From: CAWVWD01 sp045106825
Lineage (GTDB): Bacteria > Bacteroidota > Bacteroidia > Chitinophagales > Saprospiraceae
Reading direction: 5' to 3'
Assembly (NCBI GenBank): GCA_045106825.1
Contig: JBGCFH010000215.1
Coordinates: forward strand, 1 to 64,000
Length of the DNA stretch: 64,000 bases
A program made the translations under genes and the position numbers. Shown here one piece after another: positions 26,357-36,732 of this stretch. Below the pieces are notes generated by a model that searched no databases, was not told the DNA's origin, and worked only from the letters and a program-made list of their open reading frames with translations. The first letter of the stretch is position 1; each line of letters starts with the position of its first letter.

Positions 26357-29257
26357 TTATTTTCCAATCAATACAAAAGCTGCCCAATATCTCGGATTTG
26401 CTGCTGTCGGATCTTTCAACATTTTCAATTTCGCTTGACGTAATGCTGCCGAATAATCATTTGTTTCTAAGTAAGACTTATAGAAATCAATCATAAGTTC
26501 TGCACTGTATTTGTCACTGACTTTCCAGAGCGAAAACATAACGTTATTTGCACCTGAATAAATAAAACTGCGATTCAATGCAATCAAACCTTCGCCCGAA
26601 ACGAACTGCCCAATCCCGCTTTCACAACTACTTAAAACGACCAAATCTGCTTTAATATCTTGCATTTGGATTTCGTTGGCAAAAAGTAAGTTATCTTCTG
26701 GTTTATCGGTTTTGCTATAACAAGCTAAAGCGGATAAACGAGGATTTTGAAAATTAACTAAACCATGAGTTGCAATATGAACAAATTGATACGATTGTTT
26801 TTTGGTGGCTTGATTGTAGTTTGTTTTTGTTGCATTTTCTTCTAACAAAATGGTTGTTTGCCCTTTGCCTTCCAATGTTTTAGCAATTGTTTCTACTTCC
26901 GTTTTCGTATTTGGCAAAGATAGAAATCGGTTGTTTTCAACACCTCGATATAAACTATCAATTAAAAAATCAATAGCACGAGTTGAGCCAACAGAACCTT
27001 CATTAAATACTGGTGCAAATGCAAATAAAGAATTATCTTTTATCGCAGGTTTGTTTTTGAGTTGAGAATAGATAGTAGCCGAATATTGATAACTGATGTC
27101 GTACTTTTTGATTAGAAAATCAAGTTCATTGAATGGTTTTTGCTCGTTTGTGGCAAGTAATATTTCAAAAGGAATATCAAAGAATAGGTCAGATGGTGAA
27201 AATAATAATTGACTATTATTATCAATATATTTTTCAATTGGAGTCATTAGTTTTAGATATAAACGATGATTAATTTCAATTAATTTATTTCGATTTGAGG
27301 ATTGTATTAATAAAGGATTTTTTAGCAACTTAGAACAATTTTTTATATCATTAAAAAACTCATCATCAATATCTACTTTAATAATATTGGTTTCGTCTTT
27401 TGTAATTAGATAGATGTCTAATGTTTTAATTTCTGGTATTGTATAGGATATGAAAATATCATTATTATTTAATGTATTTTGTAAAGTAGAAACATTTACA
27501 ATGTTGATGTCATAAGTATTATTGATTGCTTTTTGATGTGTTATACTTTGCGATTCTATGAAATAGTTATAAGTTTTGGTAGCTTTCAAAAGTTTTTGTT
27601 GATAATATTCTAAACTATCATTAGATGATAATGCTACTTTTAAATTATAAGTTTCTATCATGCGAGATAATTTAATTTTCTCATTCAAAATATCTTGAGG
27701 TAAATCTAAAGGCGTTATTGTTTTGTTTAGAATAGCTGATTTTTTTCTTTCAGTAAACTCGAATGCTTTATTAAAGGACTCTTCTGATTGCTTCATCAGG
27801 TAAAGTTCTGTATGAACTTGTTCCATTTGATTCATTAAAGGTATATAGTAATACTGATTTTGAATATATAGAGATATATCTCCTTTATCTTTTGGATTCA
27901 TTCTTTCTAAAAAAACTAAGGATAATGTTCCTGTTTGAGAAGCATTTTCAAGAAGCTCATTCTTCATTTGTTGTTTATTCTTCATTGCTTTTTTATAAAG
28001 TGCTTGGGACTTAAATCGCAATAATGAATGAACTTCCATATCACTATATACCTTAGCATTTGGAAATGGATTATCATAGGTGTTTTTAGGCGTAAAATCA
28101 ATTACAAGTTCTGACAAAGCTTTTTGTATTTCTTCTAATGCTTTGTCATATTTTCCTATTCTAATTAATAAATCTGCATACTTGTCAATATAATTTGGAT
28201 TATAACCATATTCAAATGATTTTTTTATTGCTATTTCAGCATTGTTAAAATCTTCAATATCTAAATACGAAATAGCTAAATTTGTATAAGAAAGAATTAA
28301 ATCTTGATTATATTTATGATCATTATTTTCTTCTTCTAAAAGTTTAATCCCTTCTTTTTCATATAAAATAGCGTTTTCAGTATCATTAATTACTGAAAAC
28401 GCATAACCAATATTACTATACATAAAACACTTACTCATAGTGCCTATATTATTATTCGTTTCGATTATATTAAGAGCTTTTTTTATATGAAGATTCATTT
28501 GTGTTAAGTTATTTAATTCTGCATAAATCATCCCGAGTTGTATCAATAAATCCGCAACGGTAGCAATATTAAAAACATCATATTTTTCATTTAGTCTGAG
28601 GCATTCAGAGTAATAAAGTATAGAACTTTCGTAATCTTGAATTATTGAATAATAATCAGCTTTGAAATAATTGAGTGTTACCCAATATTTATCAAATAGT
28701 ACATTTGTAGATGATTTCAAAACAGTTTCTATCTCGTTTACATAAACTTGAAACTCCTGTTTTCTACGCAATGCATTATGAGAATTATAGATTTCATCAA
28801 TAAAATAAAAATATACCTCCTCATTCTTATTTATACTTTTCTTGGCTTTAGGAATAGATTCAAATGCTTTCTCAGGTTCATAATAATTTAAAACTTTAAG
28901 GTATGCTACATAAGCATATCCTAAATATGGATGTTCATCAGTGTTTAATTTTGATTTGGCTTCCTCCATAACTTTTAAACTATATTCTTTTCCTGCTATT
29001 TCGTCATCACAAACCATTCTTAAAGCTAAGGCTGACTTAATTAATAGAGATTTTGGGACAAATGGGTGAGCCTTGTAAAGATTTAATGCTTCTTCTAAAA
29101 GTTCAAGTTGATGAGGATTACACTTACGAAATTCATAAGTAATTGCTTCCTCATACAACCGATTTGCTTTTGCGGTATCTTCCTCGATATTTCCAGTCGG
29201 TTGTCCAAAAACCGTTACAGTAACAAGCGTGAAAATTGTAAATAATAGGTGTTTCAT
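26357..29257 (-). CDS. Secreted TPR-CHAT protease-like protein
   Basis: A 966-residue protein: signal peptide (to about residue 19), then ~550 residues of tetratricopeptide-type helical repeats (for example LILSYTNLAISYLDIEDFNNAEIAIKKS), a coiled-coil linker, and a C-terminal CHAT domain (about 650-966). CHAT is a caspase-like peptidase fold; the dyad is His831 in HIATHG and Cys878 in SSCESG, both present. Some CHAT proteins are proteases in immune or cell-death systems (for example Craspase), but secreted TPR-CHAT proteins are numerous in Bacteroidota and uncharacterised. An AraC-type HTH gene lies 106 bp upstream on the same strand. Confidence 0.9.
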   Translation of the reverse strand: MKHLLFTIFTLVTVTVFGQPTGNIEEDTAKANRLYEEAITYEFRKCNPHQLELLEEALNLYKAHPFVPKSLLIKSALALRMVCDDEIAGKEYSLKVMEEAKSKLNTDEHPYLGYAYVAYLKVLNYYEPEKAFESIPKAKKSINKNEEVYFYFIDEIYNSHNALRRKQEFQVYVNEIETVLKSSTNVLFDKYWVTLNYFKADYYSIIQDYESSILYYSECLRLNEKYDVFNIATVADLLIQLGMIYAELNNLTQMNLHIKKALNIIETNNNIGTMSKCFMYSNIGYAFSVINDTENAILYEKEGIKLLEEENNDHKYNQDLILSYTNLAISYLDIEDFNNAEIAIKKSFEYGYNPNYIDKYADLLIRIGKYDKALEEIQKALSELVIDFTPKNTYDNPFPNAKVYSDMEVHSLLRFKSQALYKKAMKNKQQMKNELLENASQTGTLSLVFLERMNPKDKGDISLYIQNQYYYIPLMNQMEQVHTELYLMKQSEESFNKAFEFTERKKSAILNKTITPLDLPQDILNEKIKLSRMIETYNLKVALSSNDSLEYYQQKLLKATKTYNYFIESQSITHQKAINNTYDINIVNVSTLQNTLNNNDIFISYTIPEIKTLDIYLITKDETNIIKVDIDDEFFNDIKNCSKLLKNPLLIQSSNRNKLIEINHRLYLKLMTPIEKYIDNNSQLLFSPSDLFFDIPFEILLATNEQKPFNELDFLIKKYDISYQYSATIYSQLKNKPAIKDNSLFAFAPVFNEGSVGSTRAIDFLIDSLYRGVENNRFLSLPNTKTEVETIAKTLEGKGQTTILLEENATKTNYNQATKKQSYQFVHIATHGLVNFQNPRLSALACYSKTDKPEDNLLFANEIQMQDIKADLVVLSSCESGIGQFVSGEGLIALNRSFIYSGANNVMFSLWKVSDKYSAELMIDFYKSYLETNDYSAALRQAKLKMLKDPTAANPRYWAAFVLIGK

Positions 29258-29363
29258 TGTTTTAAGATTTATATTATAAAATAATTTGTTTTCGTAAATA
29301 TCTAAAATTAAATTAAAGCCAATCTGTACAGTTGTATCTCTGTAACAATAATGGGCAAAAAAA

Positions 29364-29696
29364 TTAATCTATCAACTTTCGATAACCTGTAGGCGTGTAA
29401 CCTGTCCATTTTTTAAAAGTCTTTGAAAAATGCGACATATCATGAAAATGAACCATTTTAGCAATGAAAGTGATGGGCAAATCTGTTTGAAGTAATTGGT
29501 CTTTGGCAAAAGTAATCTTTTTTTTGGTAATCAATTCTCGTGCATTCATCTTATAGTAAGTTTTCAGTTTTCTATGAATATACATTCGACTTACACCCAT
29601 TTCGTTAGCGATAAATTCATCCTTTAGATTTGGGTTTAATAAATTTGCTTTAATAATTTTATTAACTCGTTTTTTAAATTCTTTGGACGTATACAT
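29364..29696 (-). CDS. Stand-alone AraC-family HTH protein
   Basis: A 110-residue protein consisting only of the two-HTH AraC DNA-binding domain: first HTH around LKDEFIANEMGVSRMYIHRKLKTYY, second around LPITFIAKMVHFHDMSHFSKTFKKWTGYTPTGYRK. The sensor domain normally N-terminal to it is absent; its N-terminus (MYTSKEFKKRVNKII) looks like the linker of a larger regulator of the two-component-hybrid type. No fragment of such a sensor is visible upstream. It may regulate the CHAT gene or itself. Confidence 0.85.
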   Translation of the reverse strand: MYTSKEFKKRVNKIIKANLLNPNLKDEFIANEMGVSRMYIHRKLKTYYKMNARELITKKKITFAKDQLLQTDLPITFIAKMVHFHDMSHFSKTFKKWTGYTPTGYRKLID

Positions 29697-30265
29697 TTTT
29701 TAGAATTAGTTTGAAGGTTAATCCCACAAACCTGAGAAGTGTCACATTTAAATGATGAATGTTGGAGAAAAAATGATTTTAATAAAAAATATGATTTTTC
29801 TTATAATTATTAGAATCAATGATTTTTATCAATCTTAACAAAGATTCACTTATATAAATAATTGATTCTAAATAGTATAAGTTATCTAAAGTATTGAAAA
29901 GACGTGTCAGAAGAGTTATTTAGACTTATTATAAAAGCCTTTTTTTATTGACAAACTGTGAAAATATTTAGATTACTATATATGAAAATGGGATTAATTT
30001 CTATCTTTGCGGCAATTCAGAGACAGATTAAATATTCGTTTCAACGGAAATGAATAATATTTTATTATCAGATTAGAATTTACAAAAAAAATGATTTTTC
30101 TCATTTTTTTAAGTTAAAATGTTTTCATTTGTCTTTTTAGGAAAAGCCATAATATAGTTTTGGTTTTGTTAAAAAATGACAAATGGAAAATGGGTTTGTT
30201 AATAGTTTGTTAAAACTCTATTTATTTAGATGTCATCTAAATAGATGTGCAGATTTAAAAATGAG
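29697..30265. other. AT-rich divergent region upstream of the act operon
   Basis: It contains an inverted repeat TAGAATCAAT (29811-29820) / ATTGATTCTA (29861-29870), which could be a regulator-binding site, and a second -7-like element TATCTTTG at 30002-30009. I see no gene or structured RNA. Confidence 0.4.
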
Positions 30266-30296
30266 TTGGTAAAACATTTTTCACGTTGTAAATTTG
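30266..30296 (+). promoter_or_regulatory. Promoter of the act-cox operon
   Basis: TTGG at 30266-30269 and TAAATTTG at 30289-30296 (20 bp between TTG and TA) match the Bacteroidota -33/-7 consensus and spacing. The predicted start near 30303 gives an ~86-nt leader before actA. Confidence 0.65.
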
Positions 30297-30388
30297 CGTG
30301 ACAAATGAGTGACATATATGACTTAAAGAAATATATGTCAATATTATAGTCAAATAGAAAGTTAAAACACTTAAATAATAAATATACG

Positions 30389-31768
30389 ATGCTACGTAAA
30401 AATTTACTACAAGTAATACTGGCATTCTTCTTCGTTCAAGTTGCTTTTGTAGCAACAGCACAAGATGGTAAAGCACTATTTCAAAATAATTGTGCATCTT
30501 GTCATGCTAAGAACATGAAGACTAACGCAACAGGACCTGCACTTGGAGGAACTCAAGAACGTTGGGCTGATTATCCAGAAGCAGATTTGTATAGTTGGAT
30601 TCGTAACTCTCAATCAATGATTGAGTCAGGTCACCCAAGAGCAAAAGAACTTTGGGCAGAATGGGGACCAACAGTAATGACTTCTTTCCAAAACTTGAAA
30701 GATGAAGAGATTGCAGCTATTTTAGGTTACATTGATGAGGTTTACACAGCTGTTGAAGTTGTCGGTCCAGTTCCTCCGGGAAATCCAAATGAACCAACTG
30801 ATTCTGGAAATTCAACTTTATATTTCGGAGTTTTATTTGCTGTTTTAGCTTTATTAGCAATTGTTTTAGCTCGAATCATTTCGAACTTAAACCATATGGC
30901 TAAAGTGAAAGCAGGTGAAGATGTAGGAGAGCGTCAAACTTTAGTACAGTTATTAACGGATAAACGATTGTTAGCATTCTTGACGTTTATTTTCATTGTG
31001 ATAACAGGTTACACTACTGTTAATAATGCGATTAATTTAGGTCGTCAGCAAGGTTATACACCTGAACAACCTATCAAATTCTCTCACGTAACACACGCAG
31101 GAGATAATAAAATTGATTGTCAATACTGTCATGATGGTGCAAGACGCAGTAAGCATTCTGTGATTCCTGCTACTAATACTTGTATGAATTGTCACGCAGC
31201 TATCAAAGATGGTTCAAAATACGGACGTGCAGAATTGACTAAAATATATGCTTCTATTGGTTTTGATCCTACAAAAGGAGCAGGACAATATATTGAAGAC
31301 TATGAGAATATGAAGCCAGAAGATGTTGAAAAAATCTTCAAAAAATGGTTGACTGATGGTTTTGCAGAAGATGTACAGGCAGGAAAATTAACTGCAAGTG
31401 AAGCAACTGTAGAAGCAGACAAATTATTAGGTCCTGTAATGGCACAAGCACAAAAGCCTATCAATTGGACTCGTATTCACAATTTGCCTGATCACGCTTA
31501 TTTCAATCACGCACAACACGTAACAGTTGGTGAAGTTGAATGTCAAACTTGTCACGGTAAAGTAGAAGAGATGGAAGTTGTACAACAGTATTCACCTTTA
31601 TCTATGGGTTGGTGTATTAATTGTCACCGTCAGACAGAAGTACAATTTGAAGATAATGAATACTATGAAGCTTATCAAAACTACCATGAAGATTTGAAAA
31701 ATGGTAAGTTAGATAAAATCACAGTTGAGGATATCGGAGGTTTAGAGTGTCAAAAATGTCACTACTAA
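30389..31768 (+). CDS. actA: Alternative complex III multiheme cytochrome ActA
   Basis: A 459-residue subunit of the quinol:electron-acceptor oxidoreductase ACIII. A signal peptide (to about 24) is followed by a mono-heme cytochrome c domain (CASCH 35-39), a TM helix (145-162), a second TM helix (193-210) and a five-heme region: CQYCH 244-248, CMNCH 265-269, CQTCH 385-389, CINCH 409-413, CQKCH 454-458. It passes electrons through the periplasm. The N-terminal mono-heme fusion gives six hemes in one chain. First gene of the act cluster. Confidence 0.95.
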   Translation: MLRKNLLQVILAFFFVQVAFVATAQDGKALFQNNCASCHAKNMKTNATGPALGGTQERWADYPEADLYSWIRNSQSMIESGHPRAKELWAEWGPTVMTSFQNLKDEEIAAILGYIDEVYTAVEVVGPVPPGNPNEPTDSGNSTLYFGVLFAVLALLAIVLARIISNLNHMAKVKAGEDVGERQTLVQLLTDKRLLAFLTFIFIVITGYTTVNNAINLGRQQGYTPEQPIKFSHVTHAGDNKIDCQYCHDGARRSKHSVIPATNTCMNCHAAIKDGSKYGRAELTKIYASIGFDPTKGAGQYIEDYENMKPEDVEKIFKKWLTDGFAEDVQAGKLTASEATVEADKLLGPVMAQAQKPINWTRIHNLPDHAYFNHAQHVTVGEVECQTCHGKVEEMEVVQQYSPLSMGWCINCHRQTEVQFEDNEYYEAYQNYHEDLKNGKLDKITVEDIGGLECQKCHY

Positions 31769-31862
31769 TCAATAAAGTTATCAGTCGATAGTTATTTAAG
31801 AATAACGAAACAAAAATTAATTTAAAACTAATAAAGTGTGAATTAGTAAGTTGAATTTTAAT

Positions 31863-31890
31863 AGTTCATAATTAATAATTCATAGTTATA
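31863..31890. repeat. Heptamer run in the actA-actB spacer
   Basis: AGTTCAT, AATTAAT, AATTCAT, AGTTATA in constant 7-bp phase, 20 bp before the actB ATG. Confidence 0.5.
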
Positions 31891-31910
31891 TAAAATATCG
31901 CTTTCAGTCC

Positions 31911-34900
31911 ATGAAACAAGAAAATCAAAATATTTGGGTAAGTGTTGAGGATTTGAATAACGAGCCAGAATTCGTTGAACGTTCAAAGCAGGAGTTTTTT
32001 GAATTACCTGTAGTCGATGCAATGAGTTCAGATGAGAATGTCATTGAAGAAGCGACTAAAAATAGTAATCGTCGTGACTTTTTGAAATATATGGGATTTG
32101 GTTTGACCGCAGCGACCATTGCTGCGAGTTGTGAAATCCCTGTTCGTAAAGCTATCCCTTATGTAGTAAAGCCTGACGCAATCGTTCCTGGTGTAGCTAC
32201 ATATTACGCTTCTACTTTTGTGAAAGGTGGTGATGTATGTCCTGTTGTAATTAAGACTCGTGAAGGTCGTCCTATCAAGATTGAAGGAAACGCAATGTCT
32301 GCAATGACAGGTGGTGGAACAAGTGCAAGAGTACAAGCTTCTATTTTAGAGTTGTATGATACTGCACGTGTTCGTAAAGCAGCAGCTCCTAACAAGAAAG
32401 GAAAAGTAAAAGATACTTCTTGGGATAAATTAGATGCAAAAATCAAAGGGGAATTGAAGCCTGATGCTGCTGTTCGTATTGTTACGAATACAATTGTTAG
32501 TCCTTCTATTAATGCTGCGATTGAAGAGTTCAAAGTAGCATATCCTAACACAACAGTTGTAACTTATGATGCTGTTTCTGCTTCAGGACTATTAGATGCA
32601 AATGAAGAGAACTTTGGTCAAAGAGTTGTTCCAAGTTATGATTTTTCAGCAGCTAAAGTTGTCGCAACTTTCGGTGCTGATTTCTTAGGTACTTGGATTT
32701 CTCCAGTTGAATATGCGGCAGGATTTGCGAAAGCACGTAAAGCAAATAAAGACATGGTGAGACTATACGCTTTAGAAAGCGGAATGTCTTTGACCGGTTC
32801 TAATGCTGATCACCGTGTATTTGTAAAACCTTCTGAGCAAGGTCAAGCGGTATTAGCTTTATATAACGAGATTGCGAAAGCAAAAGGCGAAAGTTCAGTT
32901 TCTGCACAGAAGTTGAGTAATGCTAAGTCAAATTCGGCTATTAAAGAAATGGCTAAAGATTTATTAGCGGCTGATGGCTCAATCGTAATTTCTAATTCAA
33001 ATGATAAAAATGTTCAAGTTGTAGTTAATAAAATTAATGATTTATTAGGAAACTACGGCAATACAATCAGTTTTGCAAATCATTCTAACCAACGTCAAGG
33101 TGATGACAAGGCAGTTAGACAAATGATTGCAGATATGAAAGCTGGAAAAGTTGATGCAGTTATCATCAATGATGCAAACCCAGTATACGATGCACCAAAT
33201 GCATCAGAATTTGCAGTAGGATTAAAGAAAGTAAAAACGGTTATCTCTTGTGATAGTTGGTTTACAGAAACCTCTGAACATGCAAATTACTTAGCACCTC
33301 AAACTCACTTCTTAGAATCTTGGGGAGATGCAGAAGCTAAAAAAGGTCATTTCTCAGTTGTTCAACCTACAATTGCTCCTTTACATGAAAATCGTCAATT
33401 TATAGAATCATTATTGGTTTGGGCAGGTTCAGAAGCTACAACAGCTTATGATTATGTAAAGAATCTTTGGTCGACAACTGCTTTAGCAGGTGCATTAGAT
33501 GCAACAATGGCTTGGGATAATGCTTTACATGATGGTGTTGTGAGTGTTGGTGGAGGAGAAGCAGTAGCGACTTTTACAGGCGAAGTTTCAGCGGCAGCAT
33601 CTAAAGTAGGAAAAGGAGGAAGTGGAATTGAAGTAAGTTTCTACGAATCAGTTAATATCGGTGGAGGTCAATATGCAAACAACCCTTGGTTGCAAGAAAT
33701 GCCTGACCCTATTAACCGTACTGTTTGGGATAATGTATTGATGATTCCTGTTTCTTGGAGTGCAGATAGAGGAAACTATGTGAATGCAGAAGGATTTGAA
33801 GGATTAAAAGATGGTGATAAGGTAGACTTGACAGTTGGGAAAAGTACATTTGAAACAGTTGTAGTTCGTCAATTTGGACAAATGCCAGGCACAGCTTCTA
33901 TTGCTTTAGGTTACGGACGCACAGAAGGTGGACGTGTAGCTAAAGGTGTTGGAAATGATGTTACACCAATGTTGTCTACTTATAAAGATGGAAGTAGAAA
34001 ATATTTTGCAACAGCAACGGTTTCAGGTAAGAAAGGAGAAGATAAAGATTTCGCTTGTGTTCAGATGCATCATACAATGGGTGTGTATGATTCAGAAAAA
34101 CCTGATGTAAATGTTGATGAGAAATTATTCGCTTTCCAAGGTTCATTAACAAAACGTTCTATCATTCGTACAGCAGATATTAGTGAATTAGATACGAAGA
34201 TTGATGATTTAAAGCATGAGCGTGAACATCACCAAAAGTTAAATAAATATTCATTATACTCTGGTCATGATTATGACTATGAACAAGGTCATCACTGGGG
34301 AATGAATGTTGATTTAAGTGCTTGTATTGGTTGTGGAGCTTGTCAAGTAGCATGTGTTGCTGAGAACAATGTTCCTATGGTTGGAAAACACGAGGTGAGT
34401 ATTCATCACGAGATGACTTGGATCAGAATTGACCGTTATTATTATGGAGATGTTGAAAATCCGAGTGTCGTTTATCAACCGATGATGTGTCAGCATTGTG
34501 ATAATGCACCTTGTGAAAATGTTTGTCCTGTTGCAGCGACAAATCATAGTTCAGAAGGTTTGAACCAAATGACTTATAATCGTTGTATCGGAACACGTTA
34601 TTGTGCGAACAACTGTCCATATAAAGTACGTCGTTTTAACTGGTTAGATTATACAACTGCCGATTTATTTGCTTGGAATGAGCCGGGAATGGGCGTTGGA
34701 GGTGATACACCTTATTATGCAGATAATTTAACTCGTATGGTATTGAATCCAGATGTAACTGTTCGTTCTCGTGGTGTTATTGAGAAATGTTCATTCTGTG
34801 TTCAGAGAATTCAAGAAGCGAAATTGACAGCTAAAATAGAAAAACGTGCTTTACGTGATGGAGATTTGAAAGTAGCTTGTCAAACAGCTTGTCCGACAGG

Positions 34901-35054
34901 TGCGATTACATTCGGTGATATGAATGATAAAAACAGTGCGATTAGCCGTGAGTTAGCTGCTGATACAACTTACAAAGTTTTAGAAGAGGTAAATACTGCT
35001 TCGTCGGTTGGCTATCAAATGAGAATATCAAATAAGAATGAGAAAGTTGGATAG
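31911..35054 (+). CDS. actB: Alternative complex III iron-sulfur subunit ActB
   Basis: A 1047-residue fusion of a molybdopterin-oxidoreductase-like domain (cofactor-free in known ACIII) and a C-terminal ferredoxin-like domain. An RR motif (NRRDFL, Arg54-55) followed by a hydrophobic stretch ending AASC (Cys74) indicates Tat export and probable lipid modification. The cluster ligands are CIGCGACQVAC near 804, then CQHCDNAPCENVC, CIGTRYCANNC, and CSFC...CQTAC: four groups for [4Fe-4S]/[3Fe-4S] clusters. It relays electrons between the quinol site and ActA. Confidence 0.95.
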   Translation: MKQENQNIWVSVEDLNNEPEFVERSKQEFFELPVVDAMSSDENVIEEATKNSNRRDFLKYMGFGLTAATIAASCEIPVRKAIPYVVKPDAIVPGVATYYASTFVKGGDVCPVVIKTREGRPIKIEGNAMSAMTGGGTSARVQASILELYDTARVRKAAAPNKKGKVKDTSWDKLDAKIKGELKPDAAVRIVTNTIVSPSINAAIEEFKVAYPNTTVVTYDAVSASGLLDANEENFGQRVVPSYDFSAAKVVATFGADFLGTWISPVEYAAGFAKARKANKDMVRLYALESGMSLTGSNADHRVFVKPSEQGQAVLALYNEIAKAKGESSVSAQKLSNAKSNSAIKEMAKDLLAADGSIVISNSNDKNVQVVVNKINDLLGNYGNTISFANHSNQRQGDDKAVRQMIADMKAGKVDAVIINDANPVYDAPNASEFAVGLKKVKTVISCDSWFTETSEHANYLAPQTHFLESWGDAEAKKGHFSVVQPTIAPLHENRQFIESLLVWAGSEATTAYDYVKNLWSTTALAGALDATMAWDNALHDGVVSVGGGEAVATFTGEVSAAASKVGKGGSGIEVSFYESVNIGGGQYANNPWLQEMPDPINRTVWDNVLMIPVSWSADRGNYVNAEGFEGLKDGDKVDLTVGKSTFETVVVRQFGQMPGTASIALGYGRTEGGRVAKGVGNDVTPMLSTYKDGSRKYFATATVSGKKGEDKDFACVQMHHTMGVYDSEKPDVNVDEKLFAFQGSLTKRSIIRTADISELDTKIDDLKHEREHHQKLNKYSLYSGHDYDYEQGHHWGMNVDLSACIGCGACQVACVAENNVPMVGKHEVSIHHEMTWIRIDRYYYGDVENPSVVYQPMMCQHCDNAPCENVCPVAATNHSSEGLNQMTYNRCIGTRYCANNCPYKVRRFNWLDYTTADLFAWNEPGMGVGGDTPYYADNLTRMVLNPDVTVRSRGVIEKCSFCVQRIQEAKLTAKIEKRALRDGDLKVACQTACPTGAITFGDMNDKNSAISRELAADTTYKVLEEVNTASSVGYQMRISNKNEKVG

Positions 35055-35164
35055 TTATTAATTTATTAAGCAATAGCTAATAATATTAAAACTATTTGTA
35101 GATAAAAAATTAATCATAGTTCCGTCTTATCGGAATCTAAATATTTTAAAAAATAAATTAGACC

Positions 35165-36580
35165 ATGGCTTCAGTTATAGCTCCAGTAAGAGATCACTTA
35201 GTCGAAGGCAGCAAAAGCTACCACGATATTACGGAGGACATTTGCCGACCAACGGAAACAATGCCTAAAACGATGTGGTTAGTAGCACTACTGCTTTCAG
35301 TTGGCTGCTTAACTATTCTCATTGTTTCGATTGTCTATACAATTTGGGTAGGTATTGGTACTTGGAATTTGAATAGAACAATTGGTTGGGGTTGGGATAT
35401 TACTAACTTCGTTTGGTGGATTGGTATTGGTCATGCTGGTACATTAATCTCTGCCATCTTGTTATTATTCCGTCAGAAATGGCGTACAGGTGTAAATCGT
35501 GCTGCAGAGGCGATGACGATTTTCGCTGTAATGTGTGCGGGTTTATTCCCATTAATTCACATGGGACGTATTTGGTTAGGATTTTTTATTTTTCCTTATC
35601 CAAATACAAGAGGACCTTTATGGGTAAACTTTAACTCTCCATTACTTTGGGATGTATTTGCGATTTCGACTTACTTAACGGTATCATTATTATTTTGGTA
35701 CACAGGTTTAGTACCTGATTTCGCTACAATTCGTGACCGTGCAAAAGGTTTTCGTAAAACGATTTACAACTTCTTATCTTTTGGTTGGACAGGTTCTGCA
35801 AAACACTGGCAACGTTGGGAAGCATTATCATTAGTTTTAGCGGGTTTAGCTACACCTTTAGTACTTTCAGTACATACTATTGTATCTTTTGACTTCGCAA
35901 CTTCTGTAATTCCAGGTTGGCACACAACTATTTTTCCTCCTTATTTTGTTGCAGGAGCGGTTTTCTCTGGTTTTGCTATGGTATTAACTTTAATGTTAAT
36001 TGTTCGTAGAGTATTGAATTTACAAGATTACATTACGTTGAATCACATAGAGTCAATGAATAAAATCATTGTATTGACAGGTACAATCGTTGGTGTTGCT
36101 TACTTAACAGAGTTATTCATCGCTTGGTATTCAGGGTATGTTTATGAGCAGTCAGCATTTTACAATCGTGCAGTAGGAATCTATTGGTGGTCATATTTCG
36201 GAATGATGTTCTGTAATGTAATTTCTCCACAGATGTTTTGGTCTAAAAAGTTACGTAGAAATATTACATTTACGTTCTTTATGTCTATTATTATCAATAT
36301 TGGTATGTGGTTCGAACGTTTTGTAATTATTGCGACAACATTGGCTCGTGATTATTTGCCATCAAGTTGGAGTTATTATATTCCTTCTTGGACTGAAATT
36401 GGAATTTATGTTGGTACATTCGGCTTATTCTTCACATTATTCTTGTTATTTACTCGTGTTGCACCGGTAATTGCAATCGCAGAAGTGAAATCAATTTTAA
36501 AAACAGCTGGCGATCAATATATAAAGGCAAATGCTGAAAAGTTAGCTAAGAAAGGAAAAGTTGAAGAAATTGCACACTAA
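35165..36580 (+). CDS. actC: Alternative complex III quinol-binding subunit ActC (NrfD-like)
   Basis: A 471-residue NrfD/PsrC-family membrane protein with about ten helices. After the N-terminal ITEDICRPTE segment the helices contain the conserved GIGHAGTLISAILLLFRQKWR block and HMGRIW; these residues line the menaquinol site and the putative proton path. It contacts the ActB ferredoxin domain. Located 110 bp after actB. Confidence 0.95.
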   Translation: MASVIAPVRDHLVEGSKSYHDITEDICRPTETMPKTMWLVALLLSVGCLTILIVSIVYTIWVGIGTWNLNRTIGWGWDITNFVWWIGIGHAGTLISAILLLFRQKWRTGVNRAAEAMTIFAVMCAGLFPLIHMGRIWLGFFIFPYPNTRGPLWVNFNSPLLWDVFAISTYLTVSLLFWYTGLVPDFATIRDRAKGFRKTIYNFLSFGWTGSAKHWQRWEALSLVLAGLATPLVLSVHTIVSFDFATSVIPGWHTTIFPPYFVAGAVFSGFAMVLTLMLIVRRVLNLQDYITLNHIESMNKIIVLTGTIVGVAYLTELFIAWYSGYVYEQSAFYNRAVGIYWWSYFGMMFCNVISPQMFWSKKLRRNITFTFFMSIIINIGMWFERFVIIATTLARDYLPSSWSYYIPSWTEIGIYVGTFGLFFTLFLLFTRVAPVIAIAEVKSILKTAGDQYIKANAEKLAKKGKVEEIAH

Positions 36581-36682
36581 TATAAATTGGTAACTGAAAA
36601 TGGATAAGTATTAATTATTCATTCACTAATAAATCAAAATAATAATTGAATCATAAAAATTTAGAATAAAGGGCGATAATAA

Positions 36683-36731
36683 TTTATAGCTTATAATTCA
36701 TAATTTATTTCTGATTCATAATTCATATAAA
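36683..36731. repeat. Heptamer run in the actC-actD spacer
   Basis: TTATAGC, TTATAAT, TCATAAT, TTATTTC, TGATTCA, TAATTCA, TATAAAA: seven words in unbroken 7-bp phase ending one base before the actD ATG. The words can partly pair with each other. Confidence 0.6.
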
Positions 36732-36732
36732 A

